Assembly (NCBI RefSeq): GCF_016464365.1
Contig: NZ_JADCUC010000001.1
Location: 434,001-498,000 of the forward strand
Source of the DNA: Sandaracinobacteroides hominis
GTDB taxonomy: Bacteria > Pseudomonadota > Alphaproteobacteria > Sphingomonadales > Sphingomonadaceae
Length of the DNA: 64,000 nt
Reading direction: 5' to 3'
Below, in pieces: positions 47,284 through 55,168 of the stretch; positions within the stretch are counted from its first letter, which is position 1; every line of letters starts with the position of its first letter. The notes below the pieces were generated by a model. The model saw nothing but the letters and a program-made list of their open reading frames with translations. It was not told the origin of the DNA and did no database searches. The position numbers and the translations under genes are program-made.

Positions 47284-47807
47284 CCCTTTTTTCCAGAACC
47301 TTTGCCGCACTGTTGCTGGCCGGGCTTGCTGCCCCGACGATGGCGCAGGGGATTTCCACCTCTGCCCTGCGCGGGATGGACAGCAAGGCGCCGATTGATG
47401 TCGATGCCGACCGCATTGACGTGCTGGACCAGCAGAACCAGGCGATCTTCACCGGCAATGTGCGCGTGCGGCAGGGCAATCTGACGCTGGAGGCAGACCG
47501 CATCAAGGTGGCCTATAGCCGACCTGCGAAGGGCGATCCGGTGATCCAGAGGCTGGATGCCGACGGCAATGTGCGGCTGGCGACGCCGACCGAGCGGGCG
47601 ACCAGCCGCTTTGGCATCTATGACGTGGACAAGCGCGTGCTGACCCTGATCGGCAATGTGGTTCTGACGCAGGGCACGACCAAGGTGAACGGCAACCGGC
47701 TGACCATCGATCTGGCGAGCGGGCGTTCGACCCTGGACGGGCGGACTTCGAGCGGGCAGCCGGGCAGCCGGGTTAGCGGCCGGTTTGCGGTGCCCGATCG
47801 GAAATAG
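47280..47807 (+). CDS. lptA: LPS transport periplasmic protein LptA (OstA-like)
   Basis: This 175-residue periplasmic protein forms the bridge for LPS. Signal peptide FAALLLAGLAAPTMAQ is followed by a jellyroll with the family run PIDVDADRIDVLDQQNQAIF, VRVRQGNLTLEADRIKV and GTTKVNGNRLTIDLASG. Its start overlaps lptC by four bases. A GC-rich hairpin (47850-47870) follows before the convergent hydrolase gene. Confidence 0.92.
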   Translation: MTLFSRTFAALLLAGLAAPTMAQGISTSALRGMDSKAPIDVDADRIDVLDQQNQAIFTGNVRVRQGNLTLEADRIKVAYSRPAKGDPVIQRLDADGNVRLATPTERATSRFGIYDVDKRVLTLIGNVVLTQGTTKVNGNRLTIDLASGRSTLDGRTSSGQPGSRVSGRFAVPDRK

Positions 47808-47849
47808 GCTTGAGGGTGGGTTTGGCGTTCAGGTTCGACCCACCCCCGG

Positions 47850-47870
47850 CCCCTCCCTGCCCGGGAGGGG
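47850..47870. terminator. Convergent-gene hairpin after lptA
   Basis: CCCCTCCC-N5-GGGAGGGG lies next to TTCGACCCACCCCCGG, resembling the 37921 site. This may be one family of dispersed terminator-like elements. Confidence 0.6.
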
Positions 47871-47874
47871 AGAT

Positions 47875-49014
47875 TCAGAAGCCTCTTTCGTTTAGCCAGT
47901 TCTTCACGGTTTCGACGGCCTGCGCGAGGTGGGCGGGCTGGCGGGCGTAATAGTGGGTGGCGCCCTGTATCGTGATCAGGGTCTTGTCGGTTGCGGCGAC
48001 GGCGTCGTGCAGGCGATGGGTGTGGGTGGGGGTGCAGGCGTCGTCTGCGGAATTGCCGATGACGAGGGTGGGAATGTGGCAATCGGCGGCGCACAGCGGG
48101 CCGTCTGCGTTGGAGGTGTCGATCCCCCATTGCGAGAGCCAGGAGCGGAGCGTGGAGTAGCGACCGAGGCCGCCTGGTGCGTCGTTGATAAGGCGCGGGT
48201 CGCCCAGATAGCATTGGCCGGGGACGCGGTCGTTGGGATCGATCGAGGGATCGAGCCAGCGCGGGTCGGCCATGGTGCCGTGGATGATGAAGCTCTGTTC
48301 GGCGTTGGGGCCATCCTTGGCCTTCACATGATCGAGGCGCTGCCGAGCCCAGGCTGTGATGCGGCGGTTTCGCGCCTTCTGGCGGTCGCGGAATTCGGCC
48401 AGCCAGTCGGCGGAATAGGGCGGGGTGACCGTGCCGGCGTAGAGGTTCCACAGGGGATCGCGGGCATCGGTGGTGGTCTCGTCGGTGATCGACGGATCGA
48501 GCCATTCGGTGAGCGTGTGCGCGCGGCTGACGTGGGCGGCGAGCAGCATCATCGCGTCGGCCGGGATGAGATTGCCGAGGTCCACCGGGTCGCCCGACGG
48601 GGTTTCGGTGATGCGGGGGCGGACGGCCTGCGAGTGGTAGAAGAGGCTGAGGGAGCCGCCGCCGGACCAGCCGCCGAGCACGATTTTGCTGTAGCCCAGT
48701 TTCTCGCGGGCGTGGCGGATCCATTGGCCGAGATCTGCGAGGACCTTTTCCATGAGCAGCGCATTGTCGTTGTTTGGATAGCGGGAGACGGCACTGAGGA
48801 CGTGGATGCCGGCGCCCGCGAGGCCGACCGGCATCGGCAGATAGTGCATCACCCCCATCGGGTGCATGAAGACGACCAGCGTGTCGGAGGGGGTGTCGGG
48901 TTTCAGCAGATGCGCCTGCAACTGGATCATGCCGCCGATGCCGCCATAGGTGGAGCGGACGGTCTGGACTTCGTCGAAAACGATGTGAAGCGGGATGCGC
49001 TGGAAGTTGCTCAC
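47875..49014 (-). CDS. Alpha/beta hydrolase family protein
   Basis: This 379-residue hydrolase has nucleophile motif LGGWSGGGSLSLFY, a probable His in IQGATHYYARQPAHLA and an Asp in NSADDACTPTHTH. A long middle cap (about residues 150-290) separates the core parts. The GTG start overlaps the stop of the VOC-family gene upstream (four bases), so the two act together, perhaps in breakdown of an aromatic or ester compound; the substrate is unknown. Confidence 0.8.
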   Translation of the reverse strand: MSNFQRIPLHIVFDEVQTVRSTYGGIGGMIQLQAHLLKPDTPSDTLVVFMHPMGVMHYLPMPVGLAGAGIHVLSAVSRYPNNDNALLMEKVLADLGQWIRHAREKLGYSKIVLGGWSGGGSLSLFYHSQAVRPRITETPSGDPVDLGNLIPADAMMLLAAHVSRAHTLTEWLDPSITDETTTDARDPLWNLYAGTVTPPYSADWLAEFRDRQKARNRRITAWARQRLDHVKAKDGPNAEQSFIIHGTMADPRWLDPSIDPNDRVPGQCYLGDPRLINDAPGGLGRYSTLRSWLSQWGIDTSNADGPLCAADCHIPTLVIGNSADDACTPTHTHRLHDAVAATDKTLITIQGATHYYARQPAHLAQAVETVKNWLNERGF

Positions 49015-49535
49015 GCCTGCAGCCTCGCCTTTTCCGTGGCGGTGCGGGCGGTCCAGTCGGCGAGGATGGCCTCTGAATTTGCCTTTTCATGCGCCATGAT
49101 CGGATCGTGCTGGCTGGTGCGGGCGGTGATTTCGACCTGCAGGCCGTTGGGATCGTACATGTAGATCGATTGCACGAAGTGGTGATCGACCGGGCCGACG
49201 CATTCGACGCCCCTGGCCGCGAGGGTGGCCTTCCATTCGTGGAGCTTTTCGACACTGTCGGTTTCGAAGGCGACGTGCCGATCGAAGCCGTGCGCCTTCA
49301 CGAAATGTTCGGGCCTGGCGCTGCTGGGGGCGTCGAAGAAGGCGATATAGTTGCCGTCGGGCATCTCGAAGAAGATGTGGACATAGGGGTGCGCCTTGCC
49401 GCTGCTCGGCTCCTGCTCGATGAAGAGGGCGGCTGCGACCGGCAGACCGAGCTTGCCTTCGTAGAATTCGCGGGTTTCGGCGGCGTCGCGGCAACGGAAG
49501 GCCGCGTGGTGAACGCCTTTCAGACTGTTGGTCAT
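49011..49535 (-). CDS. VOC-family (glyoxalase/extradiol dioxygenase fold) protein
   Basis: This 174-residue protein has paired beta-alpha-beta-beta-beta modules: LKGVHHAAFRCRDAAETREFYEGKLGLPV and the second half VDHHFVQSIYMYDPNGLQVEIT, with His and Glu placed for a metal site. Such proteins can be dioxygenases, glyoxalases or lyases. It sits upstream of, and is cotranscribed with, the alpha/beta hydrolase, reminiscent of ring-cleavage pairs, but nothing else of such a pathway is near. Confidence 0.82.
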   Translation of the reverse strand: MTNSLKGVHHAAFRCRDAAETREFYEGKLGLPVAAALFIEQEPSSGKAHPYVHIFFEMPDGNYIAFFDAPSSARPEHFVKAHGFDRHVAFETDSVEKLHEWKATLAARGVECVGPVDHHFVQSIYMYDPNGLQVEITARTSQHDPIMAHEKANSEAILADWTARTATEKARLQA

Positions 49536-49611
49536 GGAACCTCTCCTTCGTTGGAGAGAGAATGCTTCAGTTCCTAAGGGTTTTTCAAGTGCTCGAAAGC
49601 GGAGGAGCGGG

Positions 49612-50337
49612 TCAGGCGTGAACCGCGGTGCCGATATAGTTGATGCGCAGGTCGTTGGAGATATGGAAGCCCCTGGTGGGTGACCAGCTGAGGCCGCTTA
49701 GCGTCTCGGTGCGGAGGCCTGCTGCGGCGAGCTTTTGCGTGAGTTCGTCCGGTGTGACGAACTGCTTCCAGTCGTGGCCGTGTTCGGGGATGAGGCGGGT
49801 GATCTTTTCGGCGCCTGCAATGAGCACGGCCCAGCTGATGGGGGTGCGGTTCGGGGTGGAGAAGACGAGCAGGCCGTCGGCGGCGAGAAGGCGGGATATC
49901 GATGACAAAAATGCTGGTATATCCGTTACATGTTCCATGACCTCAAGACAGGATATGAAGTCAAACCGGGCGGTTTCCTGCGGTTCGAAATCGGAAATCT
50001 GGGCGCATTCGTAGCGAATCGGCAGGCCTTGCGCGGCGGCGTGCGCGCGGGCTGCGGCGATGACTTCCGGGCCGGCGTCGAGACCGGTGACGTCTGCGCC
50101 CATGCGGGCCAGTGGTTCGGCAACGAGGCCTGCGCCGCAGCCGATATCGAGGGCGCGCAGGCCGGTGAGGGCGCGGCGGGATTTCGGATCGCGATCAAAG
50201 TGGGCGACGGCCGCATCGCGGATATAGGCAAGGCGAATCGGGTTGATCCGGTGCAGGAGCCGGGAACTGCCTTCGGGATCCCACCAGTCTGCAGCGAGGG
50301 TTCCGAAGAGGGCGATGTTGGCGGCGTCGGCGGTCAC
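49612..50337 (-). CDS. ubiG: Ubiquinone biosynthesis O-methyltransferase UbiG
   Basis: It carries out both O-methylation steps of ubiquinone synthesis. From GTG 50337 (VTADAANIALFGTLAADWWDP) the 241 residues have the SAM-binding ALDIGCGAGLVAEPLARMGA and family motifs SCLEVMEHVTD, LVFSTPNRTP and GFHISNDLRINY. An in-frame extension to 50511 is the antisense of other sequence and unlike the family. It is unrelated in position to ubiA at 24.8 kb. On the minus strand it follows the Bpt gene by 28 bases. Confidence 0.95.
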   Translation of the reverse strand: MTADAANIALFGTLAADWWDPEGSSRLLHRINPIRLAYIRDAAVAHFDRDPKSRRALTGLRALDIGCGAGLVAEPLARMGADVTGLDAGPEVIAAARAHAAAQGLPIRYECAQISDFEPQETARFDFISCLEVMEHVTDIPAFLSSISRLLAADGLLVFSTPNRTPISWAVLIAGAEKITRLIPEHGHDWKQFVTPDELTQKLAAAGLRTETLSGLSWSPTRGFHISNDLRINYIGTAVHA

Positions 50338-50365
50338 GGGATGGCTGTTAGCCCGAAAATGGCGT

Positions 50366-51139
50366 TCAGTCGATTGGCTCGAGATTGGGCGACGCGGTGG
50401 GCTGGGGTGGCAGCAGGCGCCAGCCGTGCGGGGTGAGCATCTCCAGCGGCGAGAAGCGGCGCTTGTAGTCCATGCGCGGCGAACCATCGACCCAGTAGCC
50501 GAGATAGACATAGCGCATGCCGACCTGTGCGGCGCGCAGCGCGTGATCGAGGATCATGAAGGTGCCAAGGCCGGGGCGTGCGCCGGGGCCGGTTTCGTAG
50601 AAGCTGTAAACCATCGAAAGGCCATCGGATTGCTTGTCGGTGAGGCAGGCGCCGATCAGCTTTCCGGGGCGGCCGTCGGTGGAGCGCTCGCGATATTCGA
50701 CGACGACGGTATCGACCGGCGAGGTTTCGATCATTTCGGCGAAATCATAACCGTCCATGCTGGCCATGCCGCCGCGCGGGTGGCGATCCTTCAGGTAGCG
50801 GCGGAGGAGATCGAACTGTTCCTCTGTGGCCCAGGCATCGCAGGCTGCGACATCGAGATCGGCGTTGCGGCGGATCAGCCTGCGCTGGGACTGGCTGGGG
50901 GTGAACTGGCTGGCGACGATGCGCACCGATACGCAGGCGTTGCAGCCTTCGCAACTGGGGCGATAGACGACATTCTGGCTGCGGCGGAACCCGATGCGGC
51001 CGAGGCCCTCGCTCATGCGCTGGGCGTCGGCGCCGCGAAGCTCTGCGAAGACCTTTCGTTCGGTGCGGCCCGGAAGATAGGGGCAGGGGCTCTCTGCAGT
51101 GACGAAGAATCGGGGGAAGCGTGTTGGCTGGTCGGTCAT
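50366..51139 (-). CDS. bpt: Aspartate/glutamate leucyltransferase or arginyltransferase (Bpt/Ate family)
   Basis: This aminoacyl-tRNA-protein transferase of the N-degron pathway attaches Leu (Bpt) or Arg to acidic N-termini. The 257 residues include the N-terminal Cys motif [15 protein letters not shown] and the C-terminal [24 protein letters not shown]. The bacterial clade commonly transfers leucine; the substrate cannot be told from the sequence. It begins at ATG 51139 and precedes ubiG on the minus strand. Confidence 0.93.
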   Translation of the reverse strand: MTDQPTRFPRFFVTAESPCPYLPGRTERKVFAELRGADAQRMSEGLGRIGFRRSQNVVYRPSCEGCNACVSVRIVASQFTPSQSQRRLIRRNADLDVAACDAWATEEQFDLLRRYLKDRHPRGGMASMDGYDFAEMIETSPVDTVVVEYRERSTDGRPGKLIGACLTDKQSDGLSMVYSFYETGPGARPGLGTFMILDHALRAAQVGMRYVYLGYWVDGSPRMDYKRRFSPLEMLTPHGWRLLPPQPTASPNLEPID

Positions 51140-51332
51140 GGCGCGACCTTTGACTGGAAGGCTTGCGGTGCGCAGGCGGAAGCCTTCGGGGCGGTTGGCC
51201 CGACGGTGCTTCTGGTCCTGGTCTGCCGCTGCTGCGCCTTCATATCACCTCACAAGGCCCGCGCCCCGGATCGCCAAGGCGCCGCGGCAAATCATGCACA
51301 AGTCGTGGAAGGGGCGCAATGCAGGAGTGTAC

Positions 51333-51512
51333 ATGCCGGCCAGCCCCGCGGGGCGGCCGGTGCTGACAAGGCGCAGCCTTATGAGATCGTCCGACAGATC
51401 CCGGCAGGCCATTCGACTCCGCACGACCCCTTCCGCCGTGCTCGCTTGCTTTAGCGGGATCGGCTGGTTGCTCCAATCCGGGGAGGAGGAGAAGGAACCG
51501 GAACGGCTGTAG
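51333..51512 (+). CDS. Possible small protein (59 residues)
   Basis: ATG 51333 is preceded by AGGAG at six bases. The frame gives a basic N-terminus (MPASPAGRPVLTRRSLMRSS), a weak hydrophobic stretch SAVLACFSGIGWLL and an acidic tail. No domain or homologue is recognised, and GC-rich spacers often hold such frames. It lies in a 440-base gap between the Bpt gene and the PEP-CTERM gene; apart from this frame and the downstream terminator I see nothing in that gap. Confidence 0.3.
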   Translation: MPASPAGRPVLTRRSLMRSSDRSRQAIRLRTTPSAVLACFSGIGWLLQSGEEEKEPERL

Positions 51513-51531
51513 TTATGGCATTTGGGATGCG

Positions 51532-51560
51532 AAAACCCCGCCCGGTTTCCCGGACGGGGT
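51532..51560 (-). terminator. Intrinsic terminator of the PEP-CTERM gene
   Basis: On the minus strand CCCCGTCCGG-N4-CCGGGCGGGG, one mismatch, is followed by TTTTC. This is a good rho-independent terminator 24 bases after the stop of the PEP-CTERM gene. Confidence 0.8.
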
Positions 51561-51583
51561 CTCAGTTCCGGCCTGTGCGTGGT

Positions 51584-52780
51584 TCAGGCGGCGGCGCGGG
51601 CGAGGGTGGTGCGCCGGCGGCGCGCGGTGGCGCCGATAAAGCCGAAGCCGAGGATCAGCATCGCCCAGGTGCCGGGTTCCGGAAGGACCGGCGGCGGTTC
51701 GGTGCCGAATGGGACGTTCGGATCGAAGTTCTCGAGGTGGACTTCTCCGCCCTGGTTGAAGATCGCGGTGACCAGCGTTCCCTCGATCGGGGTGCGGTTG
51801 GCGACCTTCAGGAAGGGGGCGAGGATGGAACCCTGAACCTGCCGGTCGGTGGTGAGGGTGTCGTTCAGATCGTAGCCGCTGGCGAAGTTGAAGAGGACGT
51901 TGTCGTTGTAGAGCGTCTTGCTGCCGAAGGCGCCGTCGATCGTGTTGAAGCCCCAATTGTAGTTGACGGCGGCCGCGGGATCGCCGCCGATGCCCTGTAT
52001 GTTGACGATCGTCACAAGATTGGGATCGAAGTTGTAGCTGATCGCCCGGACCTTGTTGCTGTCGAAGAAGTCGGAGGCGTTGACGTTGAGGACGGCGTAG
52101 CCGTCGGCGCCGGCGACTGCCGTCAGCTTGACGTTGTTGCCGTCGCTATAGTCGATGCCGCTGCCGGCGGTGGTGGAAAAGCCGTTCAGGGTCGTCGAAA
52201 ACAGCGTGAGATCTGCGATCAGCTTGTCGCGCTGGAGGACGAGCGCGTTTTGCAGCGGCACCGAATAGGCTGCGCCGAGGTTCTGGTTGATCACGGCGCC
52301 ATTGTTGCCGCCGGAGAAGCTGCCGCCGACATTGACCGTCGAGCCGGAGGGCGCGTTGAAACTGGCGTTGCCGCCGATGTTCACGATCATGTTGCCGGGG
52401 TTGAGGCTGCCGGAGAAATTGCCGCCGATGGTGAGGGCGGGGGGCGTGCCGATCTGGTTGCCGGTGGTGCCGTCGGGGCCGTTGTTGATGTTGCCGATCG
52501 ACGTGGCATTGCCGACCACGGTGAGGATGGGCAGGCTGGACGCGAGGCTCTGGCTGTAGGTGGGATTGCCGATGCCGTAGATGCCGGAGCCGCTGAGCGA
52601 GCCGCCGACGAAGGTCTTGCCCTCTACGTCGTGGCCGCCGGACATGTCGCCGAAGACGATGACGTTATATTCGTTCATCGCCTTGACCGCGTCTACGACG
52701 CTGCCGGTGGCGTTTGAAGGAATGGCGATCGCCATTGCGGCTGCGCCCACCAGAATCCTGGCGAGAATCTTGACGTGCAT
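51584..52780 (-). CDS. PEP-CTERM protein of the choice-of-anchor A family
   Basis: This secreted, surface-processed protein has 398 residues: a signal peptide (VGAAAMAIAIPSNA), a choice-of-anchor A domain starting with MNEYNVIVFGDMSGGHDVEG and rich in Gly/Asn beta-repeats (GNFSGSLNPGN, GGNASFNAPSGS), and a C-terminal sorting signal PEPGTWAMLILGFGFIG followed by ATARRRR. The signal is recognised by exosortase; PEP-x-x-W-A-M-L is the sphingomonad version. A role in biofilm matrix is often suggested. Exosortase genes are not in the window. Codon use and GC are a little lower than in its neighbours. Confidence 0.95.
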   Translation of the reverse strand: MHVKILARILVGAAAMAIAIPSNATGSVVDAVKAMNEYNVIVFGDMSGGHDVEGKTFVGGSLSGSGIYGIGNPTYSQSLASSLPILTVVGNATSIGNINNGPDGTTGNQIGTPPALTIGGNFSGSLNPGNMIVNIGGNASFNAPSGSTVNVGGSFSGGNNGAVINQNLGAAYSVPLQNALVLQRDKLIADLTLFSTTLNGFSTTAGSGIDYSDGNNVKLTAVAGADGYAVLNVNASDFFDSNKVRAISYNFDPNLVTIVNIQGIGGDPAAAVNYNWGFNTIDGAFGSKTLYNDNVLFNFASGYDLNDTLTTDRQVQGSILAPFLKVANRTPIEGTLVTAIFNQGGEVHLENFDPNVPFGTEPPPVLPEPGTWAMLILGFGFIGATARRRRTTLARAAA

Positions 52781-52940
52781 CTATCTGCCCCTGAACAGAG
52801 AGAATTGATATGCGAAGTTCCGATACTTCGCATCTGCAATAGATCAGAAGACGCCAAATTGTCTATCGGGCGCGGAGCCGTTAACCAAAATTGTTACTTA
52901 AGGTAACAAGGGGAAACCATAGGCTTTGCGCCGGCGGATC

Positions 52941-54197
52941 CTATCCCAGTTCGACCTTTGTCACCTCGTAGCCGGCACCGCGCAGCGCCTCGATCAGCCG
53001 TTCGAGGTGATCGCCGCCGCGGGTCTCGCACTCGATTTCGGTCATCAGGCCCTTGGCGGGCAGGTTGGTGAAGACGCGGTGGTGCGCGACCTCCAGGATG
53101 TTGACCTGCTGCTGGTCGAAGATGCGGGCGACGCCGTAGAGCTGGCCCGGGCGGTCCTTCAGGCGGATGCGCAGGCGGGCGAGGCGGCCCGAGCGCGCGA
53201 GATCGCGCAGCAGGACGTTGGCGAGAAGGCGGGTGTCGATGTTGCCGCCGCACAGCACGAGGCCGACGGTGCGGCCGCGGAAGCGGCGCGGGTTGGCGAG
53301 GAGGGCGGCGAGGCCGGCGGCGCCAGCGCCCTCCACCACCGTCTTCTCGATGGAGAGGAGCATGGCGACTGCGCGCTCCAGATCGCGTTCGCCGACCAGC
53401 AAGACGTCGGAGACGAGCTTGCGGACGACGGGCACGGTGAGCGAGCCGGGCGACTTGACGGCGATGCCTTCGGCCAGCGTATCGCCGTCTGCGACGACGG
53501 GTTCGCCCATCAGCGTTGCCTTCATCGACGGGTAGAGTTCGGCCTGGACGCCGACGATGTCGCATTTGGGGGAGAGTTCGGAGGCGATGACCGAGCAGCC
53601 GGAGATGAGGCCGCCGCCGCCGATGGGGACGACGAGGGTGTCGATCTCCGGCGCGTCGGTGAGCATTTCGAGCCCGACGGTGCCTTGCCCGGCCATGACG
53701 AGCGGATCGTTGAAGGGGTGGACGAAGACGAGGCCGCGCCGCTCGGCGATGAGCTGGGCGTGGGCGGTTGCTTCCTCCAGCTTTTCGCCGTGCAGGATGA
53801 CTTCGGCGTCGTGGCCCTCGGTCTGCTGCACCTTTATCAGCGGCGTGAAGCGCGGCATGACGATGGTGGCGGGGATGCCGAGGCGCCTGGCGTGATAGGC
53901 GAGGCCCTGCGCGTGGTTGCCGGCCGACATGGCGATGACGCCGCGCTGGCGTTCGTCGGGCGTGAGGGCGAGCAGGCGGTTCAGAGCGCCGCGCTCCTTG
54001 TAGGCGGCGGTGAACTGCAGATTCTCGAACTTGAGGAAGACGCGGCTGCCGGTGAGCTGGCCGAGCGTCCTGGATTCGAGGGTGGGCGTGCGGACTACCT
54101 GGCCGGCAATGGCCTCTGCCGCCCGCATGACGTCGGCCGGCGCGATGGCGAGCGCGGCGTCGGTGGCGAGGTCGGGAGAGGTGGGCAGGCTGGCCAT
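52941..54197 (-). CDS. ilvA: Threonine ammonia-lyase (biosynthetic/catabolic, with ACT domain)
   Basis: This PLP enzyme converts threonine to 2-oxobutyrate, the first step to isoleucine. The 418 residues have the PLP lysine in TAAYKERGALNRL, SAGNHAQGLAYHARRLG, the phosphate-binding VVPIGGGGLISG and a C-terminal ACT domain of about 80 residues (RLKDRPGQLYGVARIF, QQVNILEVAHHRVF). The single ACT domain resembles the TdcB-like/short IlvA group. ATG 54197 is chosen; the open frame continues to 54335 without family similarity. Confidence 0.94.
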   Translation of the reverse strand: MASLPTSPDLATDAALAIAPADVMRAAEAIAGQVVRTPTLESRTLGQLTGSRVFLKFENLQFTAAYKERGALNRLLALTPDERQRGVIAMSAGNHAQGLAYHARRLGIPATIVMPRFTPLIKVQQTEGHDAEVILHGEKLEEATAHAQLIAERRGLVFVHPFNDPLVMAGQGTVGLEMLTDAPEIDTLVVPIGGGGLISGCSVIASELSPKCDIVGVQAELYPSMKATLMGEPVVADGDTLAEGIAVKSPGSLTVPVVRKLVSDVLLVGERDLERAVAMLLSIEKTVVEGAGAAGLAALLANPRRFRGRTVGLVLCGGNIDTRLLANVLLRDLARSGRLARLRIRLKDRPGQLYGVARIFDQQQVNILEVAHHRVFTNLPAKGLMTEIECETRGGDHLERLIEALRGAGYEVTKVELG

Positions 54198-54319
54198 GTC
54201 CTTGGGTTCCGTTTGCTGTGAAGCGGAGGGCCTAGAGGATACGGCGGCGCGGCGCAAACCCGGCGTGGCTTGCGCAGGCGGCGGGGGCGCGGCATGGGGG
54301 CGACATGGGGAAAGGCGAC

Positions 54320-55168
54320 ATGGGGAAAATCGCATTTGTCGGATTGGGCGTGATGGGGTGGCCGATGGCCCGCCATCTGGCTTCGGCGGGCCATGAGTTG
54401 CGGCTGTTCAACCGGACTGCGGAGAAGGCCGGGCGTTTTGCGGCTGCCTATGGCGGGCTGCCGTGTGCGACCGTTGCCGAGGCGGCTGACGGCGCCGATG
54501 CGCTGGTGACCTGCGTGGGCAATGATGCCGATGTGCGGCAGGTGACGGCGGACGGGTTCCGCACGCTGCCGGATGGCGCCTTGTTCATCGATCACTCGAC
54601 GATTTCGGCGCGTCTGGCGCTGGAGATTGCCGGGACCAACCCGCGGCTTCGCTGTGTGGATGCGCCGGTTTCCGGCGGGCAGGCCGGGGCCGAGGCCGGG
54701 CAGCTGGCTGTCATGTGCGGGGGGACCGACGCGGCTGTGGAAGCGGCGCGGCCGATCGTCGAGGCCTATGGGCGGCGGATCGTGCGGATCGGGCCGGCCG
54801 GGCATGGGCAGCTGGCGAAGTGCGTGAACCAGATCGCCATCGCCGGGCTGGTGCAGGGGCTTTCGGAAGCGATGGCCTTTGCGGTGAAGGCCGGGCTCGA
54901 TACCGAGGCGCTGCTGGACGCCATCGGCAAGGGCGCGGCGCAGAGCTGGCAGATGGACAATCGGGCGCGGACGATGGTGGAGGGGAAGTTCGACTTTGGC
55001 TTCGCCGTCGACCTGATGCGGAAGGACCTGGGGCTGGTGCTGGACGAGGCGGCCGGGAATGGCGCGCAGCTGGAGGTGACGCGGCTGGTGGATGGCTATT
55101 ATGCCGAGGTGCAGGCGATGGGCGGTGGGCGCAACGATACCTCTTCGCTGATCCGGAGGCTGCTGTGA
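54320..55168 (+). CDS. NAD(P)-dependent oxidoreductase, 3-hydroxyisobutyrate dehydrogenase family
   Basis: This beta-hydroxyacid dehydrogenase has 282 residues. Rossmann motif KIAFVGLGVMGWPMARHLAS leads, with the family substrate motif FVDAPVSGGQAG-type (CVDAPVSGGQAGAEAG) and catalytic Lys in GHGQLAKCVNQIAIAG. The substrate could be 3-hydroxyisobutyrate, tartronate semialdehyde or a related acid. Two starts exist, 54305 and 54320, within a duplicated GGCGACATGGGG; the inner one fits the family. The amidohydrolase start shares a base with its stop. Confidence 0.9.
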   Translation: MGKIAFVGLGVMGWPMARHLASAGHELRLFNRTAEKAGRFAAAYGGLPCATVAEAADGADALVTCVGNDADVRQVTADGFRTLPDGALFIDHSTISARLALEIAGTNPRLRCVDAPVSGGQAGAEAGQLAVMCGGTDAAVEAARPIVEAYGRRIVRIGPAGHGQLAKCVNQIAIAGLVQGLSEAMAFAVKAGLDTEALLDAIGKGAAQSWQMDNRARTMVEGKFDFGFAVDLMRKDLGLVLDEAAGNGAQLEVTRLVDGYYAEVQAMGGGRNDTSSLIRRLL

